DNA of 64,000 nucleotides from contig NZ_RCDA01000001.1 in assembly GCF_003664325.1 (NCBI RefSeq), forward strand, positions 248,001 to 312,000. Direction: 5' to 3'. Numbering within the stretch: position 1 is the first letter of the stretch; the number at the start of each line of letters is the position of its first letter. Source of the stretch: Alkalispirillum mobile (GTDB lineage Bacteria; Pseudomonadota; Gammaproteobacteria; Nitrococcales; Halorhodospiraceae). The notes below the pieces were generated by a model. It saw nothing but the letters and a program-made list of their open reading frames with translations, was not told the origin of the DNA and did no database searches. Positions 27,599 through 37,110 of the stretch are shown here, one piece after another. Both the position numbers and the translations under genes were made by a program.

Positions 27599-30500
27599 AT
27601 GAAAAGAATGCTGATCAACGCAACTCAGCCGGAAGAGTTGCGCGTTGCCCTGGTAGATGGGCAACAGCTCTACGACCTAGATATCGAAACCCCCTCCCGG
27701 GAACAGAAAAAGGCCAACATCTACAAGGGCACGATCACCCGCGTAGAACCTAGCCTGGAGGCGGCGTTCGTCCAGTACGGGGCGGAGCGCCACGGGTTCC
27801 TGCCCTTCAAGGAGATCGCCCCGGGGTATTACCGGGAGGGCGTTCAGGCCAACGGCGGCCGCCCCAGCATCCGTGACGCGGTGCGCGAGGGGCAGGAGGT
27901 CGTCGTTCAGGTCGATAAAGAAGAGCGCGGTAACAAGGGCGCGGCGCTGACCACTTACATCAGCCTCGCCGGCCGTTACCTGGTGCTCATGCCCAATAAC
28001 CCCCGCGCCGGGGGTGTATCCCGCCGCATCGAAGGTTCTGACCGCGCGGAGATCCGCGAAGCCTTGCGCCAGCTCGAGGTGCCCGAGGGCATGGGGCTGA
28101 TCGTGCGCACCGCCGGCGTGGGCCGCTCGGTCGAGGAGCTCCAGTGGGATCTGGACTACCTGATCAAGCTGTGGGATGCCATTCAGAAGGCCGCCGGGAG
28201 CCACCCCGCCCCGTTCCTGATCTACCAGGAAAGCGATGTCATCATCCGCGCCCTGCGCGACTACCTGCGCTCCGACATCGGGGAGATTCTCATTGATGAT
28301 CCCCAGGTCTTTGAAAAGGCTGTTGAGTTCATTGAGCAGGTGATGCCGTATAACCGGCAGAAGCTGAAATACTACGACGACCGGGTGCCCCTGTTCACCC
28401 GCTACCAGATCGAGAGCCAGATCGAGTCGGCGTTCCAACGCGACGTGCGGCTGCCCTCCGGTGGCGCCATCGTCATTGATCATACCGAGGCGCTGATCTC
28501 GATCGATATCAACTCGGCGCGGGCCACGAAGGGCTCGGACATCGAGGAGACCGCCCTCAACACCAACCTCGAGGCGGCTGACGAGATCGCCCGGCAACTC
28601 CGGCTGCGCGACCTCGGCGGCCTGATCGTCATCGACTTCATCGACATGGGCCCCAACCGCAACCAGCGCGAGGTGGAAAACCGCCTGCGCGACGCGGTGA
28701 AAGCGGATCGCGCCCGGGTGCAGATCGGGCGTATCTCCCGGTTCGGTCTGCTCGAGATGTCGCGGCAGCGGTTGCGCTCCTCTCTGGGGGAGTCCCACCA
28801 GGAGGTCTGCTCCCGCTGTGGTGGCCAGGGCACGGTCCGCAGCGTGGAATCGCTGGCGCTGTCCATTCTCCGCATCATCGAGGAAGAGGCGATGAAGGAG
28901 AAGACGGGTATTGTGACGGCCCAGCTACCCGTGGACGTGGCCACCTTCCTGCTCAACGAGAAGCGGGCGTCCATCGCGGAGATCGAGGAGCGCCACAAGG
29001 TGGACGTGGTGCTGATCCCCAACCGCACCATGGAAACCCCGCACTACGACGTGCAGCGGGTGCGGACGGATGACGACGCGGCGGAGGATCCGAGTTACCG
29101 GCTGGCGAAGGAAGAGCACCCCGAGCCCTCCCCGACCTGGATGCAGCGCGAGAGCGCGCCGCGTAGCGAGCAGCCGGCAGTGCAGCGGGTGCAACCCCCT
29201 GCGGCGCCGCCCCCCGCTGCGGCAGAGCCCCCGGCTAAAACACCATCGGCGGAGACGCCACAGCCTCAGCCCCAGGCCCCGAGTGCCCCCGCTGCCGGCG
29301 GTGCGGAGGCCAACTCTGGTTTGACCGGCTTGTTCCAGAAACTGCGCGGGTTCTTTGGCCGCGAGGCGGATAACGACAGCGCCGAGCAGGCCGCCGGTAC
29401 CGCAAAGCCGACGCAGGATGGGTCGGGCAAAAAGCAGGGCGAGCAGGCACCCCGGGGCCGGGGTGGTCGCAATGGCGCAAAGGGCCGCCAGAACGGCGAA
29501 GCCACGGGCCAGGACAAGTCCGCCGAGCAGAAGAAACAAGGCGATGGCGGCAAGCCCGGTGGTGACAGCCAGGAGGCCCAGGAGGCCGGTGAGACCGCGG
29601 CCCGCAGCGGGCGGTCCCGCCGGGGCCGCCGGGGTGGCCGCCGGCGCCGCCGCAGCGGTGGGAGCGGCCAGGACGAGTCCGCCGAGGGTCAGGCGTCTCA
29701 GCAGCAATCGGCGCCAGAGGCGGCCAAGAATACTCCGGCAAAAGACAGCGCGGCCCAGCACTCCAAGGGCCCCGAGAGCAGAGGAAAGGCCGCTTCCGAT
29801 GAGCCGGCCCAAGCTGCGACCGATCAGAAGCAGCAGGCCGAAGGCGATGACAAGCGGCAACAGGCCCCTGCCCTGCCCACGGTCCGCGAGGAGGACATCC
29901 AGGGGAGTGCGACACCCCAGCTGAAGGACTGGCCGCCGCAGACAAAGAACGCGCCGGACAAGGTCAAGGCCCAGGCCGCTGCGCAAGGTGAAAAGCCGAG
30001 TGCGCCCGAGAGTGAGGTGGCCTCCAGTTCCCAGGCAGAGCCGGCAAGCGAAACGCCGGCATCGGCAACCGATGGCCAGCAGCAGACTGCCGAAGCCAAG
30101 CCAGCGCAGAAGCGTCGCAAGTCCGCCGGTAGTAAGCCCTCTGGAGCACCGCCGGTCGTGCCGCAGGACATCGGCCCGAACGAGCCCCCGGTCCGTGCCG
30201 GTCGGCCGCGGGTGAAACCGACCGAGAGCGAACCTGCTGCTGCGGTGCCCGATGACCAGCAGCCGGCCGCCAGTGCCGCCACCGCAACGCCGGAGCAGCC
30301 GCAGGCCGAACAGGCCGTCGCTCCGCAGCCGTCTTCTGCAGAAACCTCATCCGGGCACGCCGAGGTGCCTGCAGCGCAGCAGCCGTCGAATGCTGATGCT
30401 GAGCCGGTCGAACCGGCCCTGAGCGAAAAGCCCAGTGATGAGCCCAAGCCAGAGACGGCGGTCCAGCGGAAAGAGCCCGAGCCCACAGAGGGTCAGGCGA

Positions 30501-30811
30501 CCGCCTGGATTGAGCATGAGCCGGAAAGCAGTCGTGAGGCCATCGCGCCCGCCGACGACGGGAACGACAACCAGGGTAGGTCCGGTTCTGCGGCGTCGGA
30601 GCCCGCCCAGGCGCCTCAGAGTAAGGACCCTGCGGGTGATAGTGACTCCGCCGCCAAGGGAGGTGGATCGGCGGTGTCGGATGCCCCCGAGCCAGCGTCC
30701 ACTGAGGAGCCCCAGGAACGGTCTGAAGACAAGAACCAGCCCGGGAAGTCGGATAAACGGGCGGAGGCAACGGAAACCTCCAGGGGTGATACCCCGGAGG
30801 ACGGACGCTGA
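27599..30811 (+). CDS. rne: Ribonuclease E
   Basis: 1070-aa endonuclease at the core of the RNA degradosome; it processes rRNA and tRNA and starts mRNA decay. It begins [22 protein letters not shown] like E. coli. An S1 domain (about residues 37-125), the DNase-I-like catalytic site with aspartates in [12 protein letters not shown] and [11 protein letters not shown], and the zinc link [12 protein letters not shown] follow. After about residue 510 the protein is disordered and rich in Ala, Pro, Gln and Glu. It carries an amphipathic stretch [15 protein letters not shown] (about 574-588), likely the membrane anchor, and an Arg-rich patch [18 protein letters not shown] (about 670) for RNA binding. 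I could not recognise partner-binding microdomains in the tail. The longer upstream start at 27563 is not supported. Confidence 0.96.
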   Translation: MKRMLINATQPEELRVALVDGQQLYDLDIETPSREQKKANIYKGTITRVEPSLEAAFVQYGAERHGFLPFKEIAPGYYREGVQANGGRPSIRDAVREGQEVVVQVDKEERGNKGAALTTYISLAGRYLVLMPNNPRAGGVSRRIEGSDRAEIREALRQLEVPEGMGLIVRTAGVGRSVEELQWDLDYLIKLWDAIQKAAGSHPAPFLIYQESDVIIRALRDYLRSDIGEILIDDPQVFEKAVEFIEQVMPYNRQKLKYYDDRVPLFTRYQIESQIESAFQRDVRLPSGGAIVIDHTEALISIDINSARATKGSDIEETALNTNLEAADEIARQLRLRDLGGLIVIDFIDMGPNRNQREVENRLRDAVKADRARVQIGRISRFGLLEMSRQRLRSSLGESHQEVCSRCGGQGTVRSVESLALSILRIIEEEAMKEKTGIVTAQLPVDVATFLLNEKRASIAEIEERHKVDVVLIPNRTMETPHYDVQRVRTDDDAAEDPSYRLAKEEHPEPSPTWMQRESAPRSEQPAVQRVQPPAAPPPAAAEPPAKTPSAETPQPQPQAPSAPAAGGAEANSGLTGLFQKLRGFFGREADNDSAEQAAGTAKPTQDGSGKKQGEQAPRGRGGRNGAKGRQNGEATGQDKSAEQKKQGDGGKPGGDSQEAQEAGETAARSGRSRRGRRGGRRRRRSGGSGQDESAEGQASQQQSAPEAAKNTPAKDSAAQHSKGPESRGKAASDEPAQAATDQKQQAEGDDKRQQAPALPTVREEDIQGSATPQLKDWPPQTKNAPDKVKAQAAAQGEKPSAPESEVASSSQAEPASETPASATDGQQQTAEAKPAQKRRKSAGSKPSGAPPVVPQDIGPNEPPVRAGRPRVKPTESEPAAAVPDDQQPAASAATATPEQPQAEQAVAPQPSSAETSSGHAEVPAAQQPSNADAEPVEPALSEKPSDEPKPETAVQRKEPEPTEGQATAWIEHEPESSREAIAPADDGNDNQGRSGSAASEPAQAPQSKDPAGDSDSAAKGGGSAVSDAPEPASTEEPQERSEDKNQPGKSDKRAEATETSRGDTPEDGR

Positions 30812-30827
30812 GGCGTTTACTAAAGGC

Positions 30828-30856
30828 GGCGCCGCGCTCCTGAGGAGCGCGGCGCC
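30828..30856. terminator. GC hairpin after rne
   Basis: A perfect 13-bp stem (arms 30828-30840 and 30844-30856) with a 3-nt loop, 16 bp after the rne stop. There is no T-run on either side, so it may act as a 3' stabilising hairpin or a rho-assisted terminator between convergent rne and the phosphatase gene. Confidence 0.5.
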
Positions 30857-30893
30857 AGGGCCCGCGGATTGATCTAGGCGCTGCCCTCCTCCA

Positions 30894-31397
30894 TCAGGCC
30901 TTTGTGTCAGCGGCCTCGCACGCGGAAAGGGCCTCCAGCAGTCCCTCCGAGGCGTCCTCTACCAGGTTGAGCACGTGCTCGAAGCCCTGCCCCCCGCCGA
31001 AGTACGGGTCGGGGACTTCCCGCTCTGGGTGGTTGCGCGCGTAATCCAGGAACATCTTGATCCGCGAGCGGTGCACCTTGGGGCATTCCCGCATGAGGTC
31101 CGCGTAGTTGGCGTGGTCCATCGCCAGGATGAAGTCGAAGATCTCGAAGTCCTCAATGCTCACCTGTCGGGCCCGCAGATCCGTAATATCGACCCCTCGC
31201 CGTTTGGCGGCATCCACTGCTCGGGGATCCGGTGACTTCCCGGTGTGGTAGTCGTGTGTGCCAGCGGAGTCCAGATAGATAGAGGCATCCAGCCCCTGCT
31301 TCCGGATCAGGTTCCGGAACACCCCCTCAGCGGTGGGGGAACGGCAGATATTGCCCATGCAAACGAACAGGACGCGGTGTTTTACGCCGTTACTCAT
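30894..31397 (-). CDS. Low-molecular-weight protein-tyrosine-phosphatase
   Basis: 167-aa phosphatase. The phosphate-binding loop FVCMGNICRSPTAEG contains the nucleophile Cys and the Arg of the CX5R motif. The acid/base aspartate is in VPDPYFGGGQGFEHVL near the C-terminus. Length is typical. Members of this family either dephosphorylate tyrosine kinases of capsule export or low-molecular substrates; no capsule genes are visible here, so the partner is unknown. It is convergent with rne. Confidence 0.93.
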   Translation of the reverse strand: MSNGVKHRVLFVCMGNICRSPTAEGVFRNLIRKQGLDASIYLDSAGTHDYHTGKSPDPRAVDAAKRRGVDITDLRARQVSIEDFEIFDFILAMDHANYADLMRECPKVHRSRIKMFLDYARNHPEREVPDPYFGGGQGFEHVLNLVEDASEGLLEALSACEAADTKA

Positions 31398-31503
31398 CAG
31401 GTTATTTCCCTTACTTCAAGTGTGTGTTGATGCTGCCGCTTGAGTACCGTTTTCGCGGTGCCCGGCTATGCTCACAGAGTGTATCTCACAGAGGAACCAC
31501 AGT

Positions 31504-31767
31504 ATGACAACGGCACTGGAAACACTGCGCTCCTGGGTGGGCCGCGATGTGCTTTACCAGGGGCGGAGGCTGCGTGTGGTCGAGTTGCTTGAGGATATAC
31601 CGGACGCCAGACTGGTTCTGGAGGAGTGCGAGTGGATAGGTCGCCAGGTACAAGCGGACCAATTCGGGGAGGCTCACCGGCGTGCGCCTCGCATCTGGAC
31701 GCTACCGGTGCACGACCGCGATGGGGTCTCCCCCAACCCGCTGCTGGATGAGATCGTCTTGGCGTAA
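31504..31767 (+). CDS. Small conserved-looking hypothetical protein
   Basis: 87-aa protein I do not recognise. It starts MTTALETLRSWVGRDVLYQGRRLRVVELLED, with AGAGGAA 9 bp before the ATG at 31504. It is soluble, charged and shows no signal peptide, membrane segment or known motif. The beta-strand-rich N-terminus (VLYQGRRLRVVELLED, ARLVLEE) might form a small barrel. It stands alone between the phosphatase and kdsB, both on the other strand. Its codon usage matches the window and no better frame overlaps it, so it is probably real. Confidence 0.6.
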   Translation: MTTALETLRSWVGRDVLYQGRRLRVVELLEDIPDARLVLEECEWIGRQVQADQFGEAHRRAPRIWTLPVHDRDGVSPNPLLDEIVLA

Positions 31768-31811
31768 CGGCCGTACCTTACCCGTCGGTTAACCAGTTCG
31801 CCGCCGGGGCC

Positions 31812-32579
31812 TCATTCCCGCAGTTTGGCCTCCACTCGGACAATGTCCTCCGGCGTGTCCACGCCGGGTCCGGGGAGTTGCTTGGCCAGCCCTACATGGA
31901 TTCGCACGCCGTGCCAGAGGGCTCGGAGTTGCTCCAGCGCCTCCAACTCCTCTGGCGGGGCGGGCTCCAAGTCTGGATAGCGCCGGAGGAAGCCCGCCCG
32001 GTAGGCGTACAGGCCCAGGTGACGCAGCCACTGGGCCGGCTCATGTACCTGCTCCGGTGACTCCGCAAACCGATCACGATCCCACGGGATCGTCGCCCGG
32101 CTGAAGTAGAGCGCATAGCCCTGCCGGTCCCGCACTACTTTAACCGTATGAGGGCTGCGGACCTCGTCGCTACCGTGGCACACCGTGGCCAGGGTGGCGA
32201 TCCCCGCCTCGGGATGCGCCGCCAGGTCCAGTGCCACCTGTCGGATCAGTGGGCTGGGCATCAACGGCTCATCGCCCTGCAGGTTGACCACGATCTCCTC
32301 ATCCGCCAGGCGCAGTGTCTGCACTGCCTCCGACAGCCGATCGGTCCCGGTACGGTGGTCGTGACGGGTCATGATGACCTTTTGGCCGTCCTGCTCGCAG
32401 GCGTGCGCAATCTCCCGGTTGTCGGTAGCCACATAGATGGCACTTGCCCCGCTCTCCTCCGCCCGCCGGCAGACGTGGTGGATCATCGGGCGCCCCTGGA
32501 GACTGGCCAGGGGCTTGCCAGGGAACCGGCTGGATGCGTAACGCGCAGGAATGATTACGGTGAAGGGGGCGTTGTTCAT
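31812..32579 (-). CDS. kdsB: 3-deoxy-manno-octulosonate cytidylyltransferase
   Basis: 255-aa enzyme that activates Kdo as CMP-Kdo for lipid A-core synthesis. PARYASSRFPGKPLASLQGRPMIHHV is the nucleotide-binding start, followed by YVATDNREIAHACEQ, MTRHDHRTGTDRL, EIVVNLQGDEPLMP and the C-terminal LRALWHGVRIHVGLA and GVDTPEDIVRVEAKL. All are typical. It lies 13 bp after lpxK on the same strand, the conserved pair. Confidence 0.95.
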   Translation of the reverse strand: MNNAPFTVIIPARYASSRFPGKPLASLQGRPMIHHVCRRAEESGASAIYVATDNREIAHACEQDGQKVIMTRHDHRTGTDRLSEAVQTLRLADEEIVVNLQGDEPLMPSPLIRQVALDLAAHPEAGIATLATVCHGSDEVRSPHTVKVVRDRQGYALYFSRATIPWDRDRFAESPEQVHEPAQWLRHLGLYAYRAGFLRRYPDLEPAPPEELEALEQLRALWHGVRIHVGLAKQLPGPGVDTPEDIVRVEAKLRE

Positions 32580-32592
32580 CGGGACCTCCGGG

Positions 32593-33627
32593 TTATCGGC
32601 TCTGGCAGCGGTTGAGTCGCGCCAGACAGGCGTCCAACTGGCTGGCCGTCTGCGCGTCCGGGCGGGCCTCTACGGGGAGATACCAGCTGTTTTCCCCCGC
32701 GAACCCGGCGCATTTGACAGCATCTTTTTCAGTCATCACCACGGGCCATTGTCCGGCAAACGCCAGGTCATCGGGGCGGTAGGCGTGGTGATCCGGAAAG
32801 CTGTGCCGGATCACCCGGTAGCCCATCGCCTCCAGGGTGGCAAAAAAGCGTTCCGGGTGCCCTATTCCGGCAACCGCATTCACCGTTTCCCCGGGCGCTG
32901 GCCGTGGGGCGCCCACTGCCTGAGCGGCGACCGGGCGCATCGCGCCCGGCACCAGGTCAAACCAGTAGGGCGTCAACTCCGGCGCGTACCCATTGCTGAG
33001 GACCAGGTCGACGGTGGCCAGCCGGCCGGGCGCCTCACGGAGGGGACCGGCGGGTAGACAAAGGCCATTACCCAATTTCCGGGCCCCGTCGCAGATGACC
33101 AGTTCCACCGCCCTTGGCAAGCGGTAGTGTTGTAGGCCGTCATCACTCACGATCACATCGCAGCCGGCCGCCACCACACGCCGTGCGGCCGCCACCCGAT
33201 CCGGCCCCACGGCTACCGGACAACCGGTTTGCCGGGCCAGCAGCAGGGGTTCGTCACCGACCAGTGCGGGGTCGCTGTCCGGATGGACAGTCTGCGGCCA
33301 GGATGTCGCCCGCCCGCCGTAGCCGCGGCTAACGATGCCTGGTTGCCAGCCGCTCGCCTGCAGTCGCCGGACCACCCAGGCCACCATCGGGGTCTTACCA
33401 GTGCCGCCGACGAAGATATTGCCCACCACGACCACCGGCACGCGCACATCGCCCCGGCGGAGCCAGCCGGAGTGATAGGCATGCCGGCGAAGCCGCGCGA
33501 TTAGCCCATAGAGCGCCCCCAGCGGCCACAATACCCGGGCCTGCCAACCGGGCGGGTGACGCAACCAGAACTCGGGTAGCCCGCCCATCAGTAGATCCGT
33601 GGACCGGGCGCTTCCGTTGGGGGCCAC
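32593..33627 (-). CDS. lpxK: Tetraacyldisaccharide 4'-kinase
   Basis: 344-aa membrane-associated kinase that adds the 4'-phosphate to lipid A disaccharide. The P-loop is VVVGNIFVGGTGKTPMVAWV. GIVSRGYGGRA, VGDEPLLLARQTGCPVAVGPDRVAAAR and the catalytic aspartate region VIVSDDGLQHYRLPRAVEL follow. FPDHHAY and MTEKDAVKCA are also present. The start is uncertain: GTG at 33627 has GGGAGGG 8-9 bp upstream, whereas ATG at 33588 fits the E. coli length better but has a weak site. Lies between exbD and kdsB; msbA, usual in this cluster, is absent. Confidence 0.93.
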   Translation of the reverse strand: MAPNGSARSTDLLMGGLPEFWLRHPPGWQARVLWPLGALYGLIARLRRHAYHSGWLRRGDVRVPVVVVGNIFVGGTGKTPMVAWVVRRLQASGWQPGIVSRGYGGRATSWPQTVHPDSDPALVGDEPLLLARQTGCPVAVGPDRVAAARRVVAAGCDVIVSDDGLQHYRLPRAVELVICDGARKLGNGLCLPAGPLREAPGRLATVDLVLSNGYAPELTPYWFDLVPGAMRPVAAQAVGAPRPAPGETVNAVAGIGHPERFFATLEAMGYRVIRHSFPDHHAYRPDDLAFAGQWPVVMTEKDAVKCAGFAGENSWYLPVEARPDAQTASQLDACLARLNRCQSR

Positions 33628-33630
33628 ACG

Positions 33631-34044
33631 CTAATCACCCTCCCGCATGGTCCCGATGGAAACCCGCTCGATCCCCATCTGGCCGGCCACATCGAGTGCT
33701 GTGACGACGGCCTGGTGCGGCGCGTTCGCATCGGCGCGGATCACGAGCGGCCGGTCGCCTTCAGCAATGGCCTCCTCCAGCGCCCGGCGCAGCGTGCCGG
33801 CCTGGCGGTTGACCAGGGTACGGCCGTCCACGGCGTACTCGCCATCGGCGTTGACCACCAGGTCCAGGACCTCGGGCTGCTGCTCCGCTGCCTCCGGCGA
33901 GGCCTGTGGCAATGTGATCTCGAGACTGCTCTCGCGCATGAAGGTGGTGGTCACCATGAAGAAAATCAGCAAAAGGAAGACCACATCGATCAGTGGCGTG
34001 AGATTGATCTCCGGGTCCTCGTTCCGACGGTTGCGCAGGCGCAC
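33631..34044 (-). CDS. ExbD/TolR-family biopolymer transport protein
   Basis: 137-aa inner-membrane protein with one N-terminal transmembrane helix (INLTPLIDVVFLLLIFFMVTTTF, residues about 13-36) carrying the aspartate that acts in proton coupling, and a periplasmic domain (DGEYAVDGR to IRADANAPHQAVVTALDVAGQMGIERVSIGT). With the adjacent ExbB-like protein it would form a proton-driven motor for TonB or a related partner. I chose the GTG at 34044, with GGGAGGG upstream and just past the exbB stop. No tonB gene is in the window. Confidence 0.88.
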   Translation of the reverse strand: MRLRNRRNEDPEINLTPLIDVVFLLLIFFMVTTTFMRESSLEITLPQASPEAAEQQPEVLDLVVNADGEYAVDGRTLVNRQAGTLRRALEEAIAEGDRPLVIRADANAPHQAVVTALDVAGQMGIERVSIGTMREGD

Positions 34045-34045
34045 G

Positions 34046-34702
34046 TCAACGGCCCTCCCGGCCGTTCTCGGTGGCCGCGTCGCCGACCAGATCATTGGTA
34101 CGCTGCCCTTGCAGCACCTCGACCAGCTTCAACGCCTCCTGCTCGATCTCGATGACCAGTTCGTCCACTCGACCCCGGAAGTAGCGATAGGCCATCAGCG
34201 TGGGAATGGCCACGGAAAGGCCGGCTGCGGTGGTGATCAGGGCCTCGGAGATGCCCCCGGCCATGGCCGGGGTATCACCCAGCCCCTGCAGGCTGATCAC
34301 GGTGAACACCTTGATCATGCCGATCACGGTGCCAAGCAGCCCCAGTAACGGGGTAATCGCGGCGATGGTGCCCAGGGTGTTCAGAAAGCGTTCGAGCCGG
34401 TGGGCTTCGTGCCGCCCGACATCCTCGATGGCCTCGGCCATCACCTCCCGGCTGTGGGCGGCGTTGGCAAGCCCCGCCCCCAGCACACGCCCAAGGGGGG
34501 AGTGCTGCCGCAGCTCCCGCAGGCCGTTGTCATCCATCCGGCCGGCCTTGACCCGACGCCAGGTCTCCGGCAGCAGCCCCGGGGGCACCACCCGCGTCTT
34601 CCGCAGTGCGATCGCACGCTCGACGATGATGGCCAGCGCCAAGATGGAGCAGAAAACGATCGGAATCATGAGCAGGCCGCCGGCCTGTAGGTGTTCCAGC
34701 AC
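34046..34702 (-). CDS. ExbB/TolQ/MotA-family proton channel protein
   Basis: About 218-aa inner-membrane protein with three transmembrane helices: LMIPIVFCSILALAIIVERAIAL, then LGTIAAITPLLGLLGTVIGMIKVF and the following ISEALITTAAGLSVAIPTLMAYRYF. The second and third helices have the family's conserved threonines and prolines. The start is uncertain. I prefer GTG at 34702, about 10 bp after AAGGAG; an ATG at 34762 would overlap comEC. It works with the ExbD-like protein encoded immediately downstream, where the stop and the next start are 1 bp apart. Confidence 0.87.
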   Translation of the reverse strand: MLEHLQAGGLLMIPIVFCSILALAIIVERAIALRKTRVVPPGLLPETWRRVKAGRMDDNGLRELRQHSPLGRVLGAGLANAAHSREVMAEAIEDVGRHEAHRLERFLNTLGTIAAITPLLGLLGTVIGMIKVFTVISLQGLGDTPAMAGGISEALITTAAGLSVAIPTLMAYRYFRGRVDELVIEIEQEALKLVEVLQGQRTNDLVGDAATENGREGR

Positions 34703-34743
34703 GGTGGACAATCTCCTTGTTCCCTGTAGGGGTGGACCCGGCA

Positions 34744-36990
34744 TCACTGCCCAGGGTGGCATGGTCGGGATGATAATGGATTTACCGGGTGACGTGCAGG
34801 CACGTCTGACTGGCGGCTGGTGGCCCAGGGCCGGTGATAATGGCGGCCCTCTCCGGCTATAAAGCAGGTCAGCGCCAATCCCTTGCGGCCTGCTGCGCTG
34901 AGCGTAAGGGCACCGGCAACGCCAGGGTGGTGGTGGTGCCGGGCGGCCTCGCGGACATGATTGAGCCGGGCCTGCTCACGGGTGACGGGATAGACCACCG
35001 TCAAAGGCGGCGGTGCAGCACCGTCGCCATCGGCCGCGGAGAAATACCCTTCCGGCGCCACGATGGCGGCCCATGGCGCGCCGGCCTGCTCTCCGGCCGG
35101 CTCCTCCCGGGCGGTGAGCAGCGCGCGCCGGTCCCCGAGGGTGATCTGCAGATCACAGCCCTGCCCTGCCGGGGCCAGCACCACGCCGGGCATGTCTGGC
35201 ACGGGGGTGTCACACGTGGTGATGGTTTCGGCCCCGGGGAAGTGCTGCTGCAAGGTGGACAGCCCGCCGGTCCAGGCACCGCCCTCCCCGCCCGGGACCA
35301 GGTATCGGGGTGAAAGCCCCTGGGTCTCCAACCAGGGGATCAGGGTACGCTCCGCCACAACTGTCCGCGGCCCCAGGCGCGCCCCCGTGCCGTAGACCAG
35401 CGCCTGATCACCGACGGTGACCACACTCACCAGCCCCTGTCCGGCATCCAGAATGGTGACTTGAGGGTCGTCCACCACTTGGGGCGTCACCGGCGTGGCG
35501 AGGACCGGCAAGGCCAGCAGCGGCACGCCGAGCCAGCGCCCCGGCCAACCCCGGGGCAGCAATAGTAACGCCGCCCCGAGGCCGGCCACCCACAGCCCAG
35601 TCGCAGCTATTGCCGACGCGCCCAACTGGCCGTGGTCTGCCATCCAGACCAGCACGCCCATCAATCCATCCAGCACCCCGTGGCTCCAGCTAAGCAGTAA
35701 CCCGGCCAGCCAGGGTGCCGGCCAAAGCAGCGGCAGGCTGAGCAGCAACGGGGGGACCACCAGCATGGCGACCACGGGGATCGCCAGCATGTTCGCCGGC
35801 GCGGAGACCAGGGGCAGTTCCCCGAACCAGACGCCGATCACGGGCAGGATGGCCAGACTGATCAGGGCGTGCATGCGCAGCGCGCCCAGCCAGCCTGCCG
35901 TGCGCCCCCGCTGGGCGACGAGAACGAGAATGATCGCCACAGCCCCGAAAGAGAGCCAGAACCCGGGGCCCAGCGGCGCCAGCGGGTCCAGCGCCAGCAC
36001 CGCAGCCAGTGCGATCAGCAGTGCATGCCAGGACCCCGGCCGGCGCCTGAGCCAGAGCGCACCCAAGCCTACGCACAACATGATCAGTGCGCGCCGCGTG
36101 GGCAGCGTGAAGCCCGCCAGAGCGGCGTAGCTGGTTGCCAGCAGCGATGCCACCACCGCACCGGCCAGTCGCGCCGGAATCCGGGCAGTGAGCCCAGGCA
36201 CAGCGCACCAGGCCAGGCCGCCCAGCAGGAAGCCGAACCCGGCCACCAGCCCGATATGCAGGCCGGAGATGGCCAGCAGGTGGCCGGTCCCGGTGGCACT
36301 GACTACCTCCCACTGTCGGGTGGTCATGTCCGAGCGGTCGGCGACCGCCAGGGCGGGAAGCAACGCCGCCGTTTCATCCCCGGGCAGCTGGGCACGGACG
36401 CGCTCTGCGACTTGCTCCCGCCAGGCGTGCAACCCCTGCCCCGACTGCAACCGCGCCGGGGGCGGCGCGTCCCGCACGTACCCCGTGGCGTCCAGCCGCT
36501 GCTGGTGGAGCCAACGCTCGAAATCAAAGCCTCCGGGGTTGAGGGTGCCACCGGGTGGCCGCAGTCGGACGGTCAACTGCCAACGCTCCCCTGCCCCGGG
36601 CGGCTTGGCGAGGCCGTAACCACTTAGACGGATACGTCGGGGGAGCGGCCCCTCCAGCGGCTGGCCGGAGAGGTCCTCGGCCGTGTCGGGCGCCAGGAGG
36701 AAGCGCGTCCGGTGGCCGTGGTGCTCCGGCAGTCCCACCACCCTGCCGGTGATCACCAGGTCCTCCCCGTCCAGGGCGACAGGGAGGCGATGGTCCAGGC
36801 CGATCTGGGCGTGCAAACCCGCCCAGCACACGCCGAGGGCGATACCGCCCAGCAGCCGGGCCACGGGGTTGGCCAACAGTAACAGGCCCGAACCCAGTGC
36901 GATCCCGATCCACCAGGGCCAGTCGGGCAGACTGCTGGCGTGTTGCCATCCGATAATGCCGAGCGCAAAGCCCGGCAAGCCGGCATGCAT
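34744..36990 (-). CDS. ComEC/Rec2-family DNA-uptake channel protein with a degenerate C-terminal metallo-beta-lactamase domain
   Basis: 748-aa polytopic membrane protein. An N-terminal OB-like domain (about 60-170: VITGRVVGLPEHHGHRTRFLL) is followed by the competence domain with many membrane helices (VVSATGTGHLLAISGLHIGLVAGFGFLLGG; TLPTRRALIMLCVGLGALW). The family role is transport of single-stranded DNA across the inner membrane. The C-terminal domain starts TILDAGQGLVSVVTVGDQALVYGTGARLGPR but lacks the HxDxDH metal motif: the position reads LVPGGEGGAWTGGLSTL, and the aspartate of YDTG is Gly. Domain activity is therefore probably lost. The ATG at 36990 follows GGGAGG. It begins the comEC-exbB-exbD-lpxK-kdsB run and is divergent from the DUF2062 gene. 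Confidence 0.88.
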   Translation of the reverse strand: MHAGLPGFALGIIGWQHASSLPDWPWWIGIALGSGLLLLANPVARLLGGIALGVCWAGLHAQIGLDHRLPVALDGEDLVITGRVVGLPEHHGHRTRFLLAPDTAEDLSGQPLEGPLPRRIRLSGYGLAKPPGAGERWQLTVRLRPPGGTLNPGGFDFERWLHQQRLDATGYVRDAPPPARLQSGQGLHAWREQVAERVRAQLPGDETAALLPALAVADRSDMTTRQWEVVSATGTGHLLAISGLHIGLVAGFGFLLGGLAWCAVPGLTARIPARLAGAVVASLLATSYAALAGFTLPTRRALIMLCVGLGALWLRRRPGSWHALLIALAAVLALDPLAPLGPGFWLSFGAVAIILVLVAQRGRTAGWLGALRMHALISLAILPVIGVWFGELPLVSAPANMLAIPVVAMLVVPPLLLSLPLLWPAPWLAGLLLSWSHGVLDGLMGVLVWMADHGQLGASAIAATGLWVAGLGAALLLLPRGWPGRWLGVPLLALPVLATPVTPQVVDDPQVTILDAGQGLVSVVTVGDQALVYGTGARLGPRTVVAERTLIPWLETQGLSPRYLVPGGEGGAWTGGLSTLQQHFPGAETITTCDTPVPDMPGVVLAPAGQGCDLQITLGDRRALLTAREEPAGEQAGAPWAAIVAPEGYFSAADGDGAAPPPLTVVYPVTREQARLNHVREAARHHHHPGVAGALTLSAAGRKGLALTCFIAGEGRHYHRPWATSRQSDVPARHPVNPLSSRPCHPGQ

Positions 36991-37110
36991 GGCTGATCCT
37001 CCCTGATCAGTGCCGGAGATGAAAAACAGGGCCAGACTACGTAAGATCTGGGCGCCTGTCACCGGACAGGTTCGAACTGCTCCAAAGACTCCATTCGGTG
37101 GAAACGTGCT

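Noticed and set aside
27355-27753. Possible upstream ORF (132 codons) in the rne leader
   Set aside because: It has a passable purine-rich site before its ATG but overlaps rne by 155 bp in another frame and codes for an Arg-rich sequence without similarity. Probably chance; kept in mind as part of the leader question.
37072-37085. GGTTCGAACT resembling a tRNA T-loop
   Set aside because: No acceptor or anticodon stems can be folded around it, and it lies between two gene starts.
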